Below, in pieces: positions 1 through 5,955 of a stretch of DNA of 7,615 nt. A program made the position numbers and the translations under genes. This stretch comes from Bacteroidales bacterium. GTDB taxonomy: Bacteria > Bacteroidota > Bacteroidia > Bacteroidales > GCA-2748055. The notes under the pieces are model-generated. The model saw only the letters and a program-made list of their open reading frames with translations, was not told the DNA's origin and ran no database searches. The stretch is taken from contig JAOZLK010000070.1 in assembly GCA_029934875.1 (NCBI GenBank), positions 4,259-11,873 on the forward strand. The letters run 5' to 3'. Position 1 is the first letter of the stretch; every line of letters starts with the position of its first letter.

Positions 1-1476
1 AGGCCAAATGGAGGCAAAGACTATTATCTTACCTCTGCCGGAAGCTATATTGGTTCCCTGATGAAAGGGACTGTCCAAATACTTGATATTCCTTCGGATG
101 AGGAATTGGAAAACTACACCAAAAAAGTAATTGCCAACAATTTCAATTTTGAAAAAGCCGATTCGGAGACCTTTGAATGGCGCAAAAACAACCCGGTTCC
201 TCTTTATCCGGGAGAAAAGGAAAGCCCCATTAAACACATTGTGTTTATCTCGAAAGAAAACCGTACTTACGACGAAGTTTTTGGTCAGATTGAAAAGGGA
301 GATGGTGACGCCGGATTGGCACGATATGGTTCAGGGGTTTCATTCAGAAATTCCAAGCGTACAACTTCTGTACTAAATGCAGATATCATGTCCAATCATT
401 TAAAAATTGCAAAGGATTTTGCGATCGCCGATAACTTTTATGTGGACGCTGATGTTTCAGCCGATGGTCACCGCTGGCTGGTAAATACTTACCCTAACGA
501 GTGGTGCGAAACATGCACTGCCGCCAGTTATGGCGGGAACCGTTCTTTCAAGTTTGATTCGAAAGCACCAGGGGTTTTTGCAATGAACGGAGCTGCTGGT
601 GCAATTTATCCCGAAGATTACAACGAAGCAGGCTCGATGTGGGATCACCTGGAGCGCCATAATGTGGACTTTTTTAATTTCGGATTCAGCATCATGTTTG
701 AGCCTGGCATTTACGACGAAAAGTACAAATTCGAAGGAATCAGACACTACATAAATTATCCATTACCCTTACCCATTTGGGATCGGACCTCGAAACAATA
801 TCCAACTTACAACATGGCGATACCTGACCAGTTCAGGATGGACCAATTTCAGAAAGAATTTGAAGAGAAATGGATGAGCGGACAAGATACAATGCCGGCT
901 TTTATCACTGTTATTATCCCCAACGACCATGGCGCGGGTGAACGTCCCGAGGCAGGTTATCCTTTCCGCGAAAGCTACATGGCCGACAACGATTTAGCCG
1001 TGGGAAGAATTGTTGAATTTCTTTCTCACACACCGTATTGGGAGAACATGTTAATTCTAATTACCGAAGATGATGCTCAAAATGGAGTTGATCATATTGA
1101 TGCTCACCGAAGTATTCTAATGCTTGCTTCACCCTGGGTTAAAAAAGATTACGTTAGTCACGCACATTATAGTTTTGGAAGTATTTTTAAAACATTCTGG
1201 AATATCCTGGGAATGCCCTATCTAAATCAGTACGATGCAGGAGCGACAGATTTAGCAGACTTCTTCACCGCTACACCAGATTATCAACCCTACCTGGCTC
1301 TTCCCGCCGATCCCCGGGTTTTTGTACCTCAAAAAGCACTGGATCCCTTTGATGAAGATTTTGACTGGAAAGCATTGGATGAGTCGCCTGTTATGGACAA
1401 TAAAGAGGATATGATCCGGGAAAGTAAAGAAAAAGATGAGTACCGCTTAGAAAACCGGGAGAAGGCAAAGGAATAA
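1..1476 (+). CDS. Phosphoesterase-family protein (alkaline-phosphatase-like fold), 5' end cut by window
   Basis: The frame is open from base 1, so the ATG at 61 is internal and the start lies outside the window. The residues before it (YYLTSAGSYIGSL) and just after it resemble the end of a YVTN/lactonase-like beta-propeller, which in many Bacteroidota precedes this catalytic domain. Counting from the Met at 61, the phosphoesterase domain (phospholipase C/acid phosphatase type) starts near residue 57. Visible motifs are KENRTYDEVFG (65-75), DADVSADGHRW (129-139), PNDHGAGERP (287-296) and TEDDAQNGVDHIDAHRS (335-351). These carry Asp, Glu and His residues of the kind that bind metal in the alkaline phosphatase superfamily. 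The C-terminus (about 430-471) is charged and probably disordered. The product is probably an exported phosphodiester or phosphomonoester hydrolase; its substrate cannot be told. It lies tail to tail with the lasso genes and has no evident link to them. Confidence 0.9.
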   Translation, partial: RPNGGKDYYLTSAGSYIGSLMKGTVQILDIPSDEELENYTKKVIANNFNFEKADSETFEWRKNNPVPLYPGEKESPIKHIVFISKENRTYDEVFGQIEKGDGDAGLARYGSGVSFRNSKRTTSVLNADIMSNHLKIAKDFAIADNFYVDADVSADGHRWLVNTYPNEWCETCTAASYGGNRSFKFDSKAPGVFAMNGAAGAIYPEDYNEAGSMWDHLERHNVDFFNFGFSIMFEPGIYDEKYKFEGIRHYINYPLPLPIWDRTSKQYPTYNMAIPDQFRMDQFQKEFEEKWMSGQDTMPAFITVIIPNDHGAGERPEAGYPFRESYMADNDLAVGRIVEFLSHTPYWENMLILITEDDAQNGVDHIDAHRSILMLASPWVKKDYVSHAHYSFGSIFKTFWNILGMPYLNQYDAGATDLADFFTATPDYQPYLALPADPRVFVPQKALDPFDEDFDWKALDESPVMDNKEDMIRESKEKDEYRLENREKAKE

Positions 1477-1512
1477 GAAGGACAGACATCCGAAATCCAT
1501 TAATTTCCATGT

Positions 1513-1544
1513 CCAGGCACAAGGTGGTCGCTGCCTGGTTTTTT
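1513..1544 (+). terminator. Intrinsic terminator of the phosphoesterase gene
   Basis: CCAGGCA (1513-1519) pairs with TGCCTGG (1532-1538) around a 12-nt loop and is followed directly by six T (1539-1544). This is a classic rho-independent terminator reading plus, 37 nt after the phosphoesterase stop. Its last T is the first base of the minus-strand precursor stop triplet (1544-1546), so the two genes share this boundary. On the minus strand the same stem forms just past the precursor stop but lacks a following T-run, so it is at best a 3'-end stabilising hairpin there. Confidence 0.85.
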
Positions 1545-1693
1545 CAACTTAAAGTACTACCTCCAACGTTTGGGCCATGTGTAACACTTTCGCCCCATTG
1601 TGGCTTGTTTCCGCCTAATGTCTGTGAGAACTTCAAACTCTCAAAAGCCGGCTTGTGCCATTCTTTCTTTTTGTCTTCTTTCCTTTTCTTCAT
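1544..1693 (-). CDS. Lasso peptide precursor (A peptide), 49 aa
   Basis: This small gene starts at ATG 1693-1691 and ends at TGA 1546-1544. The leader (residues 1-26) is rich in Lys/Glu and holds W12-H-K-P15-A-F17 followed by S23-Q-T25-L26. That matches the lasso leader pattern (aromatic-x-x-P-x-hydrophobic, Thr at the penultimate leader position). The predicted core is residues 27-49: ring GGNKPQWGE, then tail SVTHGPNVGGSTLS. Gly1 and Glu9 would give a nine-residue macrolactam, one of the ring sizes known for lasso peptides. The final residue is Ser, the residue type phosphorylated by paeninodin-type kinases, and a related kinase is encoded nearby. The gene is 164 nt past the B1 gene, on the same strand, with its own promoter. 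No Shine-Dalgarno is seen; an in-frame TTG six codons or so upstream is a weaker start. The leader/core split is inferred from family rules; the frame itself is read directly. Confidence 0.87.
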   Translation of the reverse strand: MKKRKEDKKKEWHKPAFESLKFSQTLGGNKPQWGESVTHGPNVGGSTLS

Positions 1694-1815
1694 GATCCAT
1701 TTAATCGCCAATACCCATTTGAGCTATTCTGATCATACCGGGCATGTGCAAGGAACTCATTCTCTGTACTTACTCCAGGATATAGTGGGATATTCAGCCC
1801 CTTTCTTTTAAGCGA

Positions 1816-1846
1816 CAAATGTACAATGATGCTCTCTGTTAAACAA
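1816..1846 (-). promoter_or_regulatory. Bacteroidota-type promoter of the lasso precursor gene
   Basis: On the minus strand TTG (1846-1844) is followed by exactly 20 nt and then TACATTTG (1823-1816), matching the Bacteroidota TTG/TAnnTTTG promoter with normal spacing. Transcription would begin near 1810, giving a leader of roughly 115 nt before the precursor ATG. The element starts just past the B1 stop codon, so the precursor can be expressed independently of the biosynthetic genes upstream. This is the best-formed promoter in the window. Confidence 0.7.
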
Positions 1847-1857
1847 GTATGAATGCT

Positions 1858-2169
1858 TTAAGCGCTTCTTTCATGGATGATTTGAATGATATCTCTTTCA
1901 ACAAACTCTATGATAAAATCCAGCATATCCTTGATACACACCTTTCTTTCCACATTGTAAGCACTGCATAAATGATCTGTCAGCTCACTAAAAGAAAGGG
2001 GAGTTACTAATTGTTGCCAGATATAGCTGGCATGACTGTTCAGATTCAGATACTCTTCGTGTCTAATATTCAGCATTACAACTTCGTCGTCAATCATTGT
2101 AAATAACTGCTCTGGATTCCGTTGCAGGATCGTATTACTATTGATCGAGGGTTTCTTTTTCATAGTCAT
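1858..2169 (-). CDS. PqqD-like lasso leader-binding protein (B1 / RRE)
   Basis: This 103-residue protein has the PqqD-fold pattern: IDDEVVMLNIRHEEYLNLN (26-44) for the beta-hairpin, then HASYIWQQL (46-54), then helices ending in IIEFVERDIIQI (86-97). In lasso systems such stand-alone B1 proteins are RiPP recognition elements that bind the precursor leader and present it to the B2 protease and the cyclase. The precursor next door, with its WxxPxF leader motif, is the expected partner. Its ATG (2169-2167) overlaps the sulfotransferase TGA (2168-2166) as ATGA, which suggests translational coupling; a second ATG two codons downstream is an equally plausible start. The separate B2 protease that normally accompanies B1 is not seen here. 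The family assignment is firm; leader binding is inferred from family and context. Confidence 0.88.
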   Translation of the reverse strand: MTMKKKPSINSNTILQRNPEQLFTMIDDEVVMLNIRHEEYLNLNSHASYIWQQLVTPLSFSELTDHLCSAYNVERKVCIKDMLDFIIEFVERDIIQIIHERSA

Positions 2170-3026
2170 TCTGATTCTTTCAGGTATCCAAATCTTTTCA
2201 TGATCTTGTGCTGGTATTTTACAATCTCGTTGATCTGAGTTTCTAATAATTCAGATTCCCATTCATTGGATTCCCCTTTTCTGAAAAACGCCTCCGAATA
2301 TATGCCTCTTTCCTTAAATCCATCACTTGTTTCCATTTCTTTCAGCGTATCGAATGAGCTGTTATTTATTGCATTTATGATTTCAGATTCCTCATATTTA
2401 AGATTCAGAAAATCGACAGCCCTTTTAAATGATTTCAGAGGATGGTCCAGCATATCTTCATACCTGATTATATGTACCGGGAGGTTTGAATCGTCTGTCC
2501 AAGACCTTACATGACTTGACCATGATGTTAATATCTGTTGAGTCTGAATGTTTAACTTCTCCTTTTTCTCACAGAGTTTAGAAAAATCATTATTTAATAT
2601 AGAAATAGTTTTATCAATGGATTCATTGTTATGATAGGAATAGGAAATTACTATATCCAAAGGATTTCTGATTATATAAATCACGCCTTTCGTAATTTCT
2701 TTCGGGAATATGGGATTTCCAATGCTGTTTAGTGTCCAGGCTTCATGTGTCTTGACGTAGGCAGTTCCTTCCTTTTCATCTGAAAATCGCTTAAATACCT
2801 GCGGCCGAAGCTTGTCTATTTCTTTTGCTGTTAATTCGGATGAGTGCATGCCCAGGTAGCTATCTATTATACTCCTGTTACTCGACATTGTAGTTTCAGT
2901 CAATTCGTTAATATTGACTGCTTGGGGGGAATCCGAAAACAAATTACTCAGAAAAATACGAAACCAGGTATTTCCCGACTTGGGATAGGATGCCAACCAG
3001 ACAATATTTTTTTTCGCTTCAGGCAT
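2166..3026 (-). CDS. PAPS-dependent sulfotransferase, probable lasso peptide tailoring enzyme
   Basis: This 286-residue protein is a complete sulfotransferase-family enzyme. The 5'-phosphosulfate loop is YPKSGNTW (14-21). VKTHEAW (91-97) holds a His94 in the position of the usual catalytic base. The 3'-phosphate-binding region is YIIRNPLDIVISYSYH (117-132), followed by RYEDML (188-193) and the RKGESNEWE motif (249-257) typical of the C-terminal PAPS-binding loop. No signal peptide is visible, so it should act in the cytosol, moving sulfate from PAPS to a hydroxyl or amine. Its ATG (3026-3024) overlaps the kinase TGA (3028-3026) and its stop overlaps the B1 start, so it is embedded in the lasso operon. 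The predicted core has no Tyr; Ser and Thr side chains (core positions 10, 12, 20, 21, 23) are the candidate acceptors. Family is secure. The peptide substrate is inferred from position, and a small molecule or glycan remains possible. Confidence 0.9.
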   Translation of the reverse strand: MPEAKKNIVWLASYPKSGNTWFRIFLSNLFSDSPQAVNINELTETTMSSNRSIIDSYLGMHSSELTAKEIDKLRPQVFKRFSDEKEGTAYVKTHEAWTLNSIGNPIFPKEITKGVIYIIRNPLDIVISYSYHNNESIDKTISILNNDFSKLCEKKEKLNIQTQQILTSWSSHVRSWTDDSNLPVHIIRYEDMLDHPLKSFKRAVDFLNLKYEESEIINAINNSSFDTLKEMETSDGFKERGIYSEAFFRKGESNEWESELLETQINEIVKYQHKIMKRFGYLKESE

Positions 3027-3925
3027 CAGGTTTTAAAGATGATTTCAGACATGTATTTTGCGAATTCCAGGATGTTTTGAGGATAATGTGGTCTGTTGGC
3101 ATGGAACATTTGTATGGAATTAACCAGCTGGGACAGATTGCGAAAATGCGCCTCAGTCTGATTCATTTTATCAATAAACTGCAAGCGATAAGTATTATTA
3201 CGTAAGAGGTGAAATTTGTCTCTGCCAAGGATTTCTGAGTAAGAGAAATCTGTTGAATTAGAGGCACTTAATATTATTATCTTTGATAAGCTGGGGGGGG
3301 GGTCTTCCAGAACAGGGATGGGTTTCCTGTATTTTTCAAACTGAGGCCTTACTTTTGTTAAGTCAACATCTTGATTTAAGTGGACCAATACATCTTTCCA
3401 AAGTTTTAAATGGGGAATTCCATTCTCTACAATGAAATGCTGTTTTCCATTCAGGCCAATAACCGAAATATCATCAGCAATGACTGAATAACCAAGCTCG
3501 AGCAGACCTGCTGCAAGGGAGGATTTCCCAACACCTGATTGCCCGGATAGGATCGTGGTCTGCTTGCCATCTGTAATTGCACTGCCATGAATAGCCAGCA
3601 TTCCCCGCTGATGGAGTAAAGCTCCAATACATGATCCTAATAGAATCAACCTTATCTCTGCAGGAAGGGCTTCTCTTTCGGGTTGAATTATTATCCTTCT
3701 CCCGTATTGTACCCTGTATCGGCCAATGCCTTCAAATTTGAATAGAAAATCATTTAAAGCGGCCTCAAATAAAACCCCGGATCCCCTTACTTTGGGCAGA
3801 TGTTCAGGAACTTTACCAAAGCCAATGATAACATCTTCTTTAATATTCTGAACCGGGCTTAACTCAGGAAGCTCCAATTCAGAGCAAATATTTAAACCAT
3901 ATACTTTGTAATAGTATTTATTCAA
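3026..3925 (-). CDS. HPr-kinase-like lasso peptide kinase
   Basis: The protein resembles the HprK-like kinases found in lasso clusters, such as those of the paeninodin type, which phosphorylate the C-terminal Ser of the precursor. Numbered from TTG 3925, it opens with NKYYYKVYGLNICSELELPEL, the usual family start. Further on come RGMLAIHGSAI (107-117), the Walker A loop GQSGVGKSS (128-136) and the Asp pair ADD (150-152) expected for metal/ATP binding. I chose TTG 3925-3923 because family similarity begins there and a TAnnTTTG element lies just upstream. The frame also has a TTG at 3988 right after an in-frame stop, which would add 21 unconserved residues (320 aa in all) and cover a palindrome and the promoter. 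The precursor ends in Ser, fitting this activity. The gene contains a ten-C run (DPPPS) that could slip. It overlaps the sulfotransferase start by one base. Confidence 0.85.
   Translation of the reverse strand: MNKYYYKVYGLNICSELELPELSPVQNIKEDVIIGFGKVPEHLPKVRGSGVLFEAALNDFLFKFEGIGRYRVQYGRRIIIQPEREALPAEIRLILLGSCIGALLHQRGMLAIHGSAITDGKQTTILSGQSGVGKSSLAAGLLELGYSVIADDISVIGLNGKQHFIVENGIPHLKLWKDVLVHLNQDVDLTKVRPQFEKYRKPIPVLEDPPPSLSKIIILSASNSTDFSYSEILGRDKFHLLRNNTYRLQFIDKMNQTEAHFRNLSQLVNSIQMFHANRPHYPQNILEFAKYMSEIIFKT
3293..3302. repeat. Homopolymer run of ten G (C on the coding strand) inside the kinase gene
   Basis: Ten G in a row on the plus strand encode the Pro run of EDPPPS in the kinase, about two thirds of the way through the protein and after the ATP-binding motifs. 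It is the longest G/C homopolymer in the window and stands out in otherwise AT-leaning DNA. Gain or loss of one base would frameshift the kinase and disturb the coupled sulfotransferase and B1 genes. The length as given keeps the frame open. Confidence 0.95.
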
Positions 3926-3935
3926 TCTTTTCTGA

Positions 3936-3943
3936 CAAAGATA
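3936..3943 (-). promoter_or_regulatory. Candidate -7 element for the kinase-sulfotransferase-B1 operon
   Basis: TATCTTTG on the minus strand (3943-3936) fits TAnnTTTG and lies 10 nt before the preferred TTG start at 3925. I see no TTG at the normal -33 distance, so the match rests on the -7 box alone. If used, the 5' untranslated region would be only a few nucleotides. Confidence 0.4.
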
Positions 3944-3959
3944 GACAACAAATCGGTCA

Positions 3960-3973
3960 TGCTTAATTAAGCA
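3960..3973. promoter_or_regulatory. Perfect 14-bp palindrome between divergent kinase and cyclase genes, candidate operator
   Basis: TGCTTAATTAAGCA is its own reverse complement across all 14 bases. It sits between the minus-strand -7 box (3943-3936) and the plus-strand -7 box (4010-4017), where a dimeric regulator could control both directions. No regulator gene is present in the window to pair with it. The palindrome is seen directly; operator function is inferred. Confidence 0.45.
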
Positions 3974-4009
3974 AAGATGACGGAACAATCATTTTTTACG
4001 GGATTCTCC

Positions 4010-4017
4010 TATTTTTG
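4010..4017 (+). promoter_or_regulatory. Candidate -7 element for the lasso cyclase gene
   Basis: TATTTTTG fits TAnnTTTG and ends five bases before the cyclase ATG at 4023. No TTG is found about 20 nt upstream. If this box is used, transcription would begin at or next to the start codon and the mRNA would be leaderless or nearly so. Confidence 0.4.
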
Positions 4018-4022
4018 TAGCC

Positions 4023-5855
4023 ATGGCATCATTCTTCTTACTTTTTGATAAGTCAGATAGATTAAATTATGCTGATCAGGATTCATTGAATCCGGGTTGT
4101 TTCATTGTTGATGACAAATCGGGTTGCTATATCGTGTCGGATTCTAGAATTGATTACAGGCGTGAATTAGCCGGGGAACTAGGTATTAAGTGGAATGTAG
4201 CTGAAGGCCTTTCTGACAGTAAGCTAATTTTATTTGCTTATTTGAAATGGGGGGAGGAATGCCTGTCACATCTTTATGGGGATTTTTCTTTTGTAATATG
4301 GGACCCCGGTAGGGATATGATTCTCTGCGCAAGAGATCATTTCGGATGCAGGCCTCTCTATTATATTGATCAACCAGGATTCCTGGCAGTGGCTTCGCAA
4401 ATATCTGCTTTTAAAAGTTTGCCCGGTTTCAGGTTTAAAATCAGAGAACAGTATATTCTAGATTCCATTTGCTCTATAGAGAGAACTGAAACTCTTTCTG
4501 CATATAAAGGGATCAGCAGACTTAAACCTGCTCATTATTTGAAGCTAGGCTTTGGTCAATTATCTGATCAATATCGATATTGGGATTTAAAGATAAATGA
4601 AAACTATAGTGGGTTAACATTAGAAGAAGCTTCCGATGGATTAAAGGATAGAATTGTTGAAGCAGTTAGGCAAAGAATTCAAACCTTTGGACAAATCGGA
4701 GTTGAATTAAGTGGTGGTCTTGATTCCTCTGGGATTGCTTCGGTTTTGGCGATGCTATTAGGCCCAAATGTAAGGATAAATGCATTTACTCACTCGGCAT
4801 CTTCTGATGGTATTGCTCAACAAATGCCTCTGAAGAACGAAATGGAGTTTAGTAAAGCTATAGTTGAAAAGTATAGCTCTATCAGACAGTTCGAAATTAC
4901 CGGGGAAAATTCAGAGGGCGGTTATAAAGCACTAATAGAAGCATTGTATAGTTTGTATAAGCCTATTAATCTACACTATGCTATGAATTCAGATTTACTG
5001 TTTGAGGTGGCTGGTAATTTAGGCACTTCAATCATGTTCTCAGGCTTGGGAGGTGATGAAGGAATTACAAATAATGGAAGTGGATATTTTAATGAGCTTA
5101 TTAGCCATGGTCAACATTCGAAATTAAGAGACAATATTAAAAGTATTGTTCATCGTCGTGGTAGTCGTTTCTTCAGGAAGTTGATCAAGCTCTATATAAA
5201 CTACTATGCTCCGTGGGTATTAAATCTTTATAAGAAGGATTGGAGAAAGGCCAGGTATCGCTCTTTTGCCCTTCAAAAGAGTCTTGCCAGGAAATACAAG
5301 ATGAAAAGAAGGTTTTATTCCACTCCTTTCCTCCCAGGTAAACCTACTGTCAGGGATATACAGTATTTCCGGATAAGGTATCCAACTATACCTGAACGAA
5401 TCGAGGAGACTGCCCTTCTGGCTCAGCAACATGGAATAGAATACAGGTATCCCTTTCTGGATGTTAAACTGGTCGAGTTTTTCTACTCATTGCCCTCGGA
5501 ATATAAGTATAAGGATGGAATGGGTAGATATCTTTTCCGTATAGCGATGGAGGAGATTTTGCCGGAAAAAATCAGGATGAGATCCGATAAAGGTGGAAAT
5601 ACTATTCCAAATGTCTTTGCCAGAGTATTGAAAGATGAGGAGATCTTTAGGAAGATTATTGAGGAAGGCCGGCTAAAGAATCATTATCACTATGTTGATT
5701 ATGATAAGATTGATGATATGCTGGATAGCTTTAAAAAAACGGGAGCGTTGAAACAACAGGATTACGGTTTACGAGAATTTCAAAGCTCAATGAGTGTGTT
5801 GATCCTGCAGAACTGGCAGAGGGAAGGGAAGATTGATATTGGAATTAAGTGTTGA
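4023..5855 (+). CDS. Asparagine-synthetase-like lasso peptide cyclase (C protein)
   Basis: This 610-residue protein has the two-domain layout of class B asparagine synthetases. The N-terminal Ntn-like domain (about 1-180) includes YGDFSFVIWD (85-94) and ARDHFGCRPLYY (103-114). It lacks the Cys2 needed for glutaminase activity, as is usual in lasso cyclases. The synthetase domain has the pyrophosphate loop LSGGLDSSG (229-237), SGLGGDEG (340-347), YRYPFLDVKLVEF (474-486) and RSDKGG (520-525). Lasso C proteins adenylate the ring-forming Asp/Glu side chain with ATP and join it to the Gly1 amine. Here that would be core Glu9 of the peptide encoded at 1544-1693. It is transcribed divergently from the kinase. 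The ATG at 4023 is the first usable start; the next internal Met (residue 99) would remove half of the N-terminal domain. A primary-metabolism AsnB is unlikely given the missing Cys2 and the neighbours. Confidence 0.9.
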   Translation: MASFFLLFDKSDRLNYADQDSLNPGCFIVDDKSGCYIVSDSRIDYRRELAGELGIKWNVAEGLSDSKLILFAYLKWGEECLSHLYGDFSFVIWDPGRDMILCARDHFGCRPLYYIDQPGFLAVASQISAFKSLPGFRFKIREQYILDSICSIERTETLSAYKGISRLKPAHYLKLGFGQLSDQYRYWDLKINENYSGLTLEEASDGLKDRIVEAVRQRIQTFGQIGVELSGGLDSSGIASVLAMLLGPNVRINAFTHSASSDGIAQQMPLKNEMEFSKAIVEKYSSIRQFEITGENSEGGYKALIEALYSLYKPINLHYAMNSDLLFEVAGNLGTSIMFSGLGGDEGITNNGSGYFNELISHGQHSKLRDNIKSIVHRRGSRFFRKLIKLYINYYAPWVLNLYKKDWRKARYRSFALQKSLARKYKMKRRFYSTPFLPGKPTVRDIQYFRIRYPTIPERIEETALLAQQHGIEYRYPFLDVKLVEFFYSLPSEYKYKDGMGRYLFRIAMEEILPEKIRMRSDKGGNTIPNVFARVLKDEEIFRKIIEEGRLKNHYHYVDYDKIDDMLDSFKKTGALKQQDYGLREFQSSMSVLILQNWQREGKIDIGIKC

Positions 5856-5901
5856 TCTGGTGGAATTATGTTAGTTTCATCATTGATACTGTTTGCTCAT
5901 A

Positions 5902-5926
5902 TATTGCCAGCATCTATTATTGCCAG
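5902..5926. repeat. Short direct repeat in the cyclase-hydrolase intergenic gap
   Basis: TATTGCCAG occurs at 5902-5910 and again at 5918-5926, 16 bp apart start to start. The 100-bp gap (5856-5955) otherwise holds only a weak hydrophobic 25-codon frame at 5868-5945, with no clear terminator or TAnnTTTG promoter. The repeat could be a binding site or chance. Confidence 0.3.
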
Positions 5927-5955
5927 GGCAGAGAATGTGATTTAAAATCTGAATA

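Noticed and set aside
457..747. Minus-strand frame inside the phosphoesterase gene
   Set aside because: Shadow of a conserved plus-strand coding region with no family signal of its own.
1701..1745. 14-residue frame in the precursor mRNA leader
   Set aside because: Too short to judge and no initiation signal; mentioned only as a possible leader ORF, not annotated.
1509..1811. 100-codon plus-strand frame
   Set aside because: It begins inside the phosphoesterase terminator, has no recognisable family, has a composition unlike a folded protein, and is antisense to the well-supported lasso precursor and its leader.
1860..1867. AAGCGCTT palindrome near the B1 stop
   Set aside because: Only eight bases and partly within the coding end of B1; chance occurrence is likely.
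4023..5855. Primary-metabolism asparagine synthetase
   Set aside because: Cys2 is missing, the N-terminal domain is divergent, and the neighbours are B1, lasso kinase and a precursor.
5868..5945. 25-codon hydrophobic frame between cyclase and hydrolase
   Set aside because: Looks vaguely like a signal peptide but has no family, no promoter and no visible function; not enough support for a gene or a B2 remnant.
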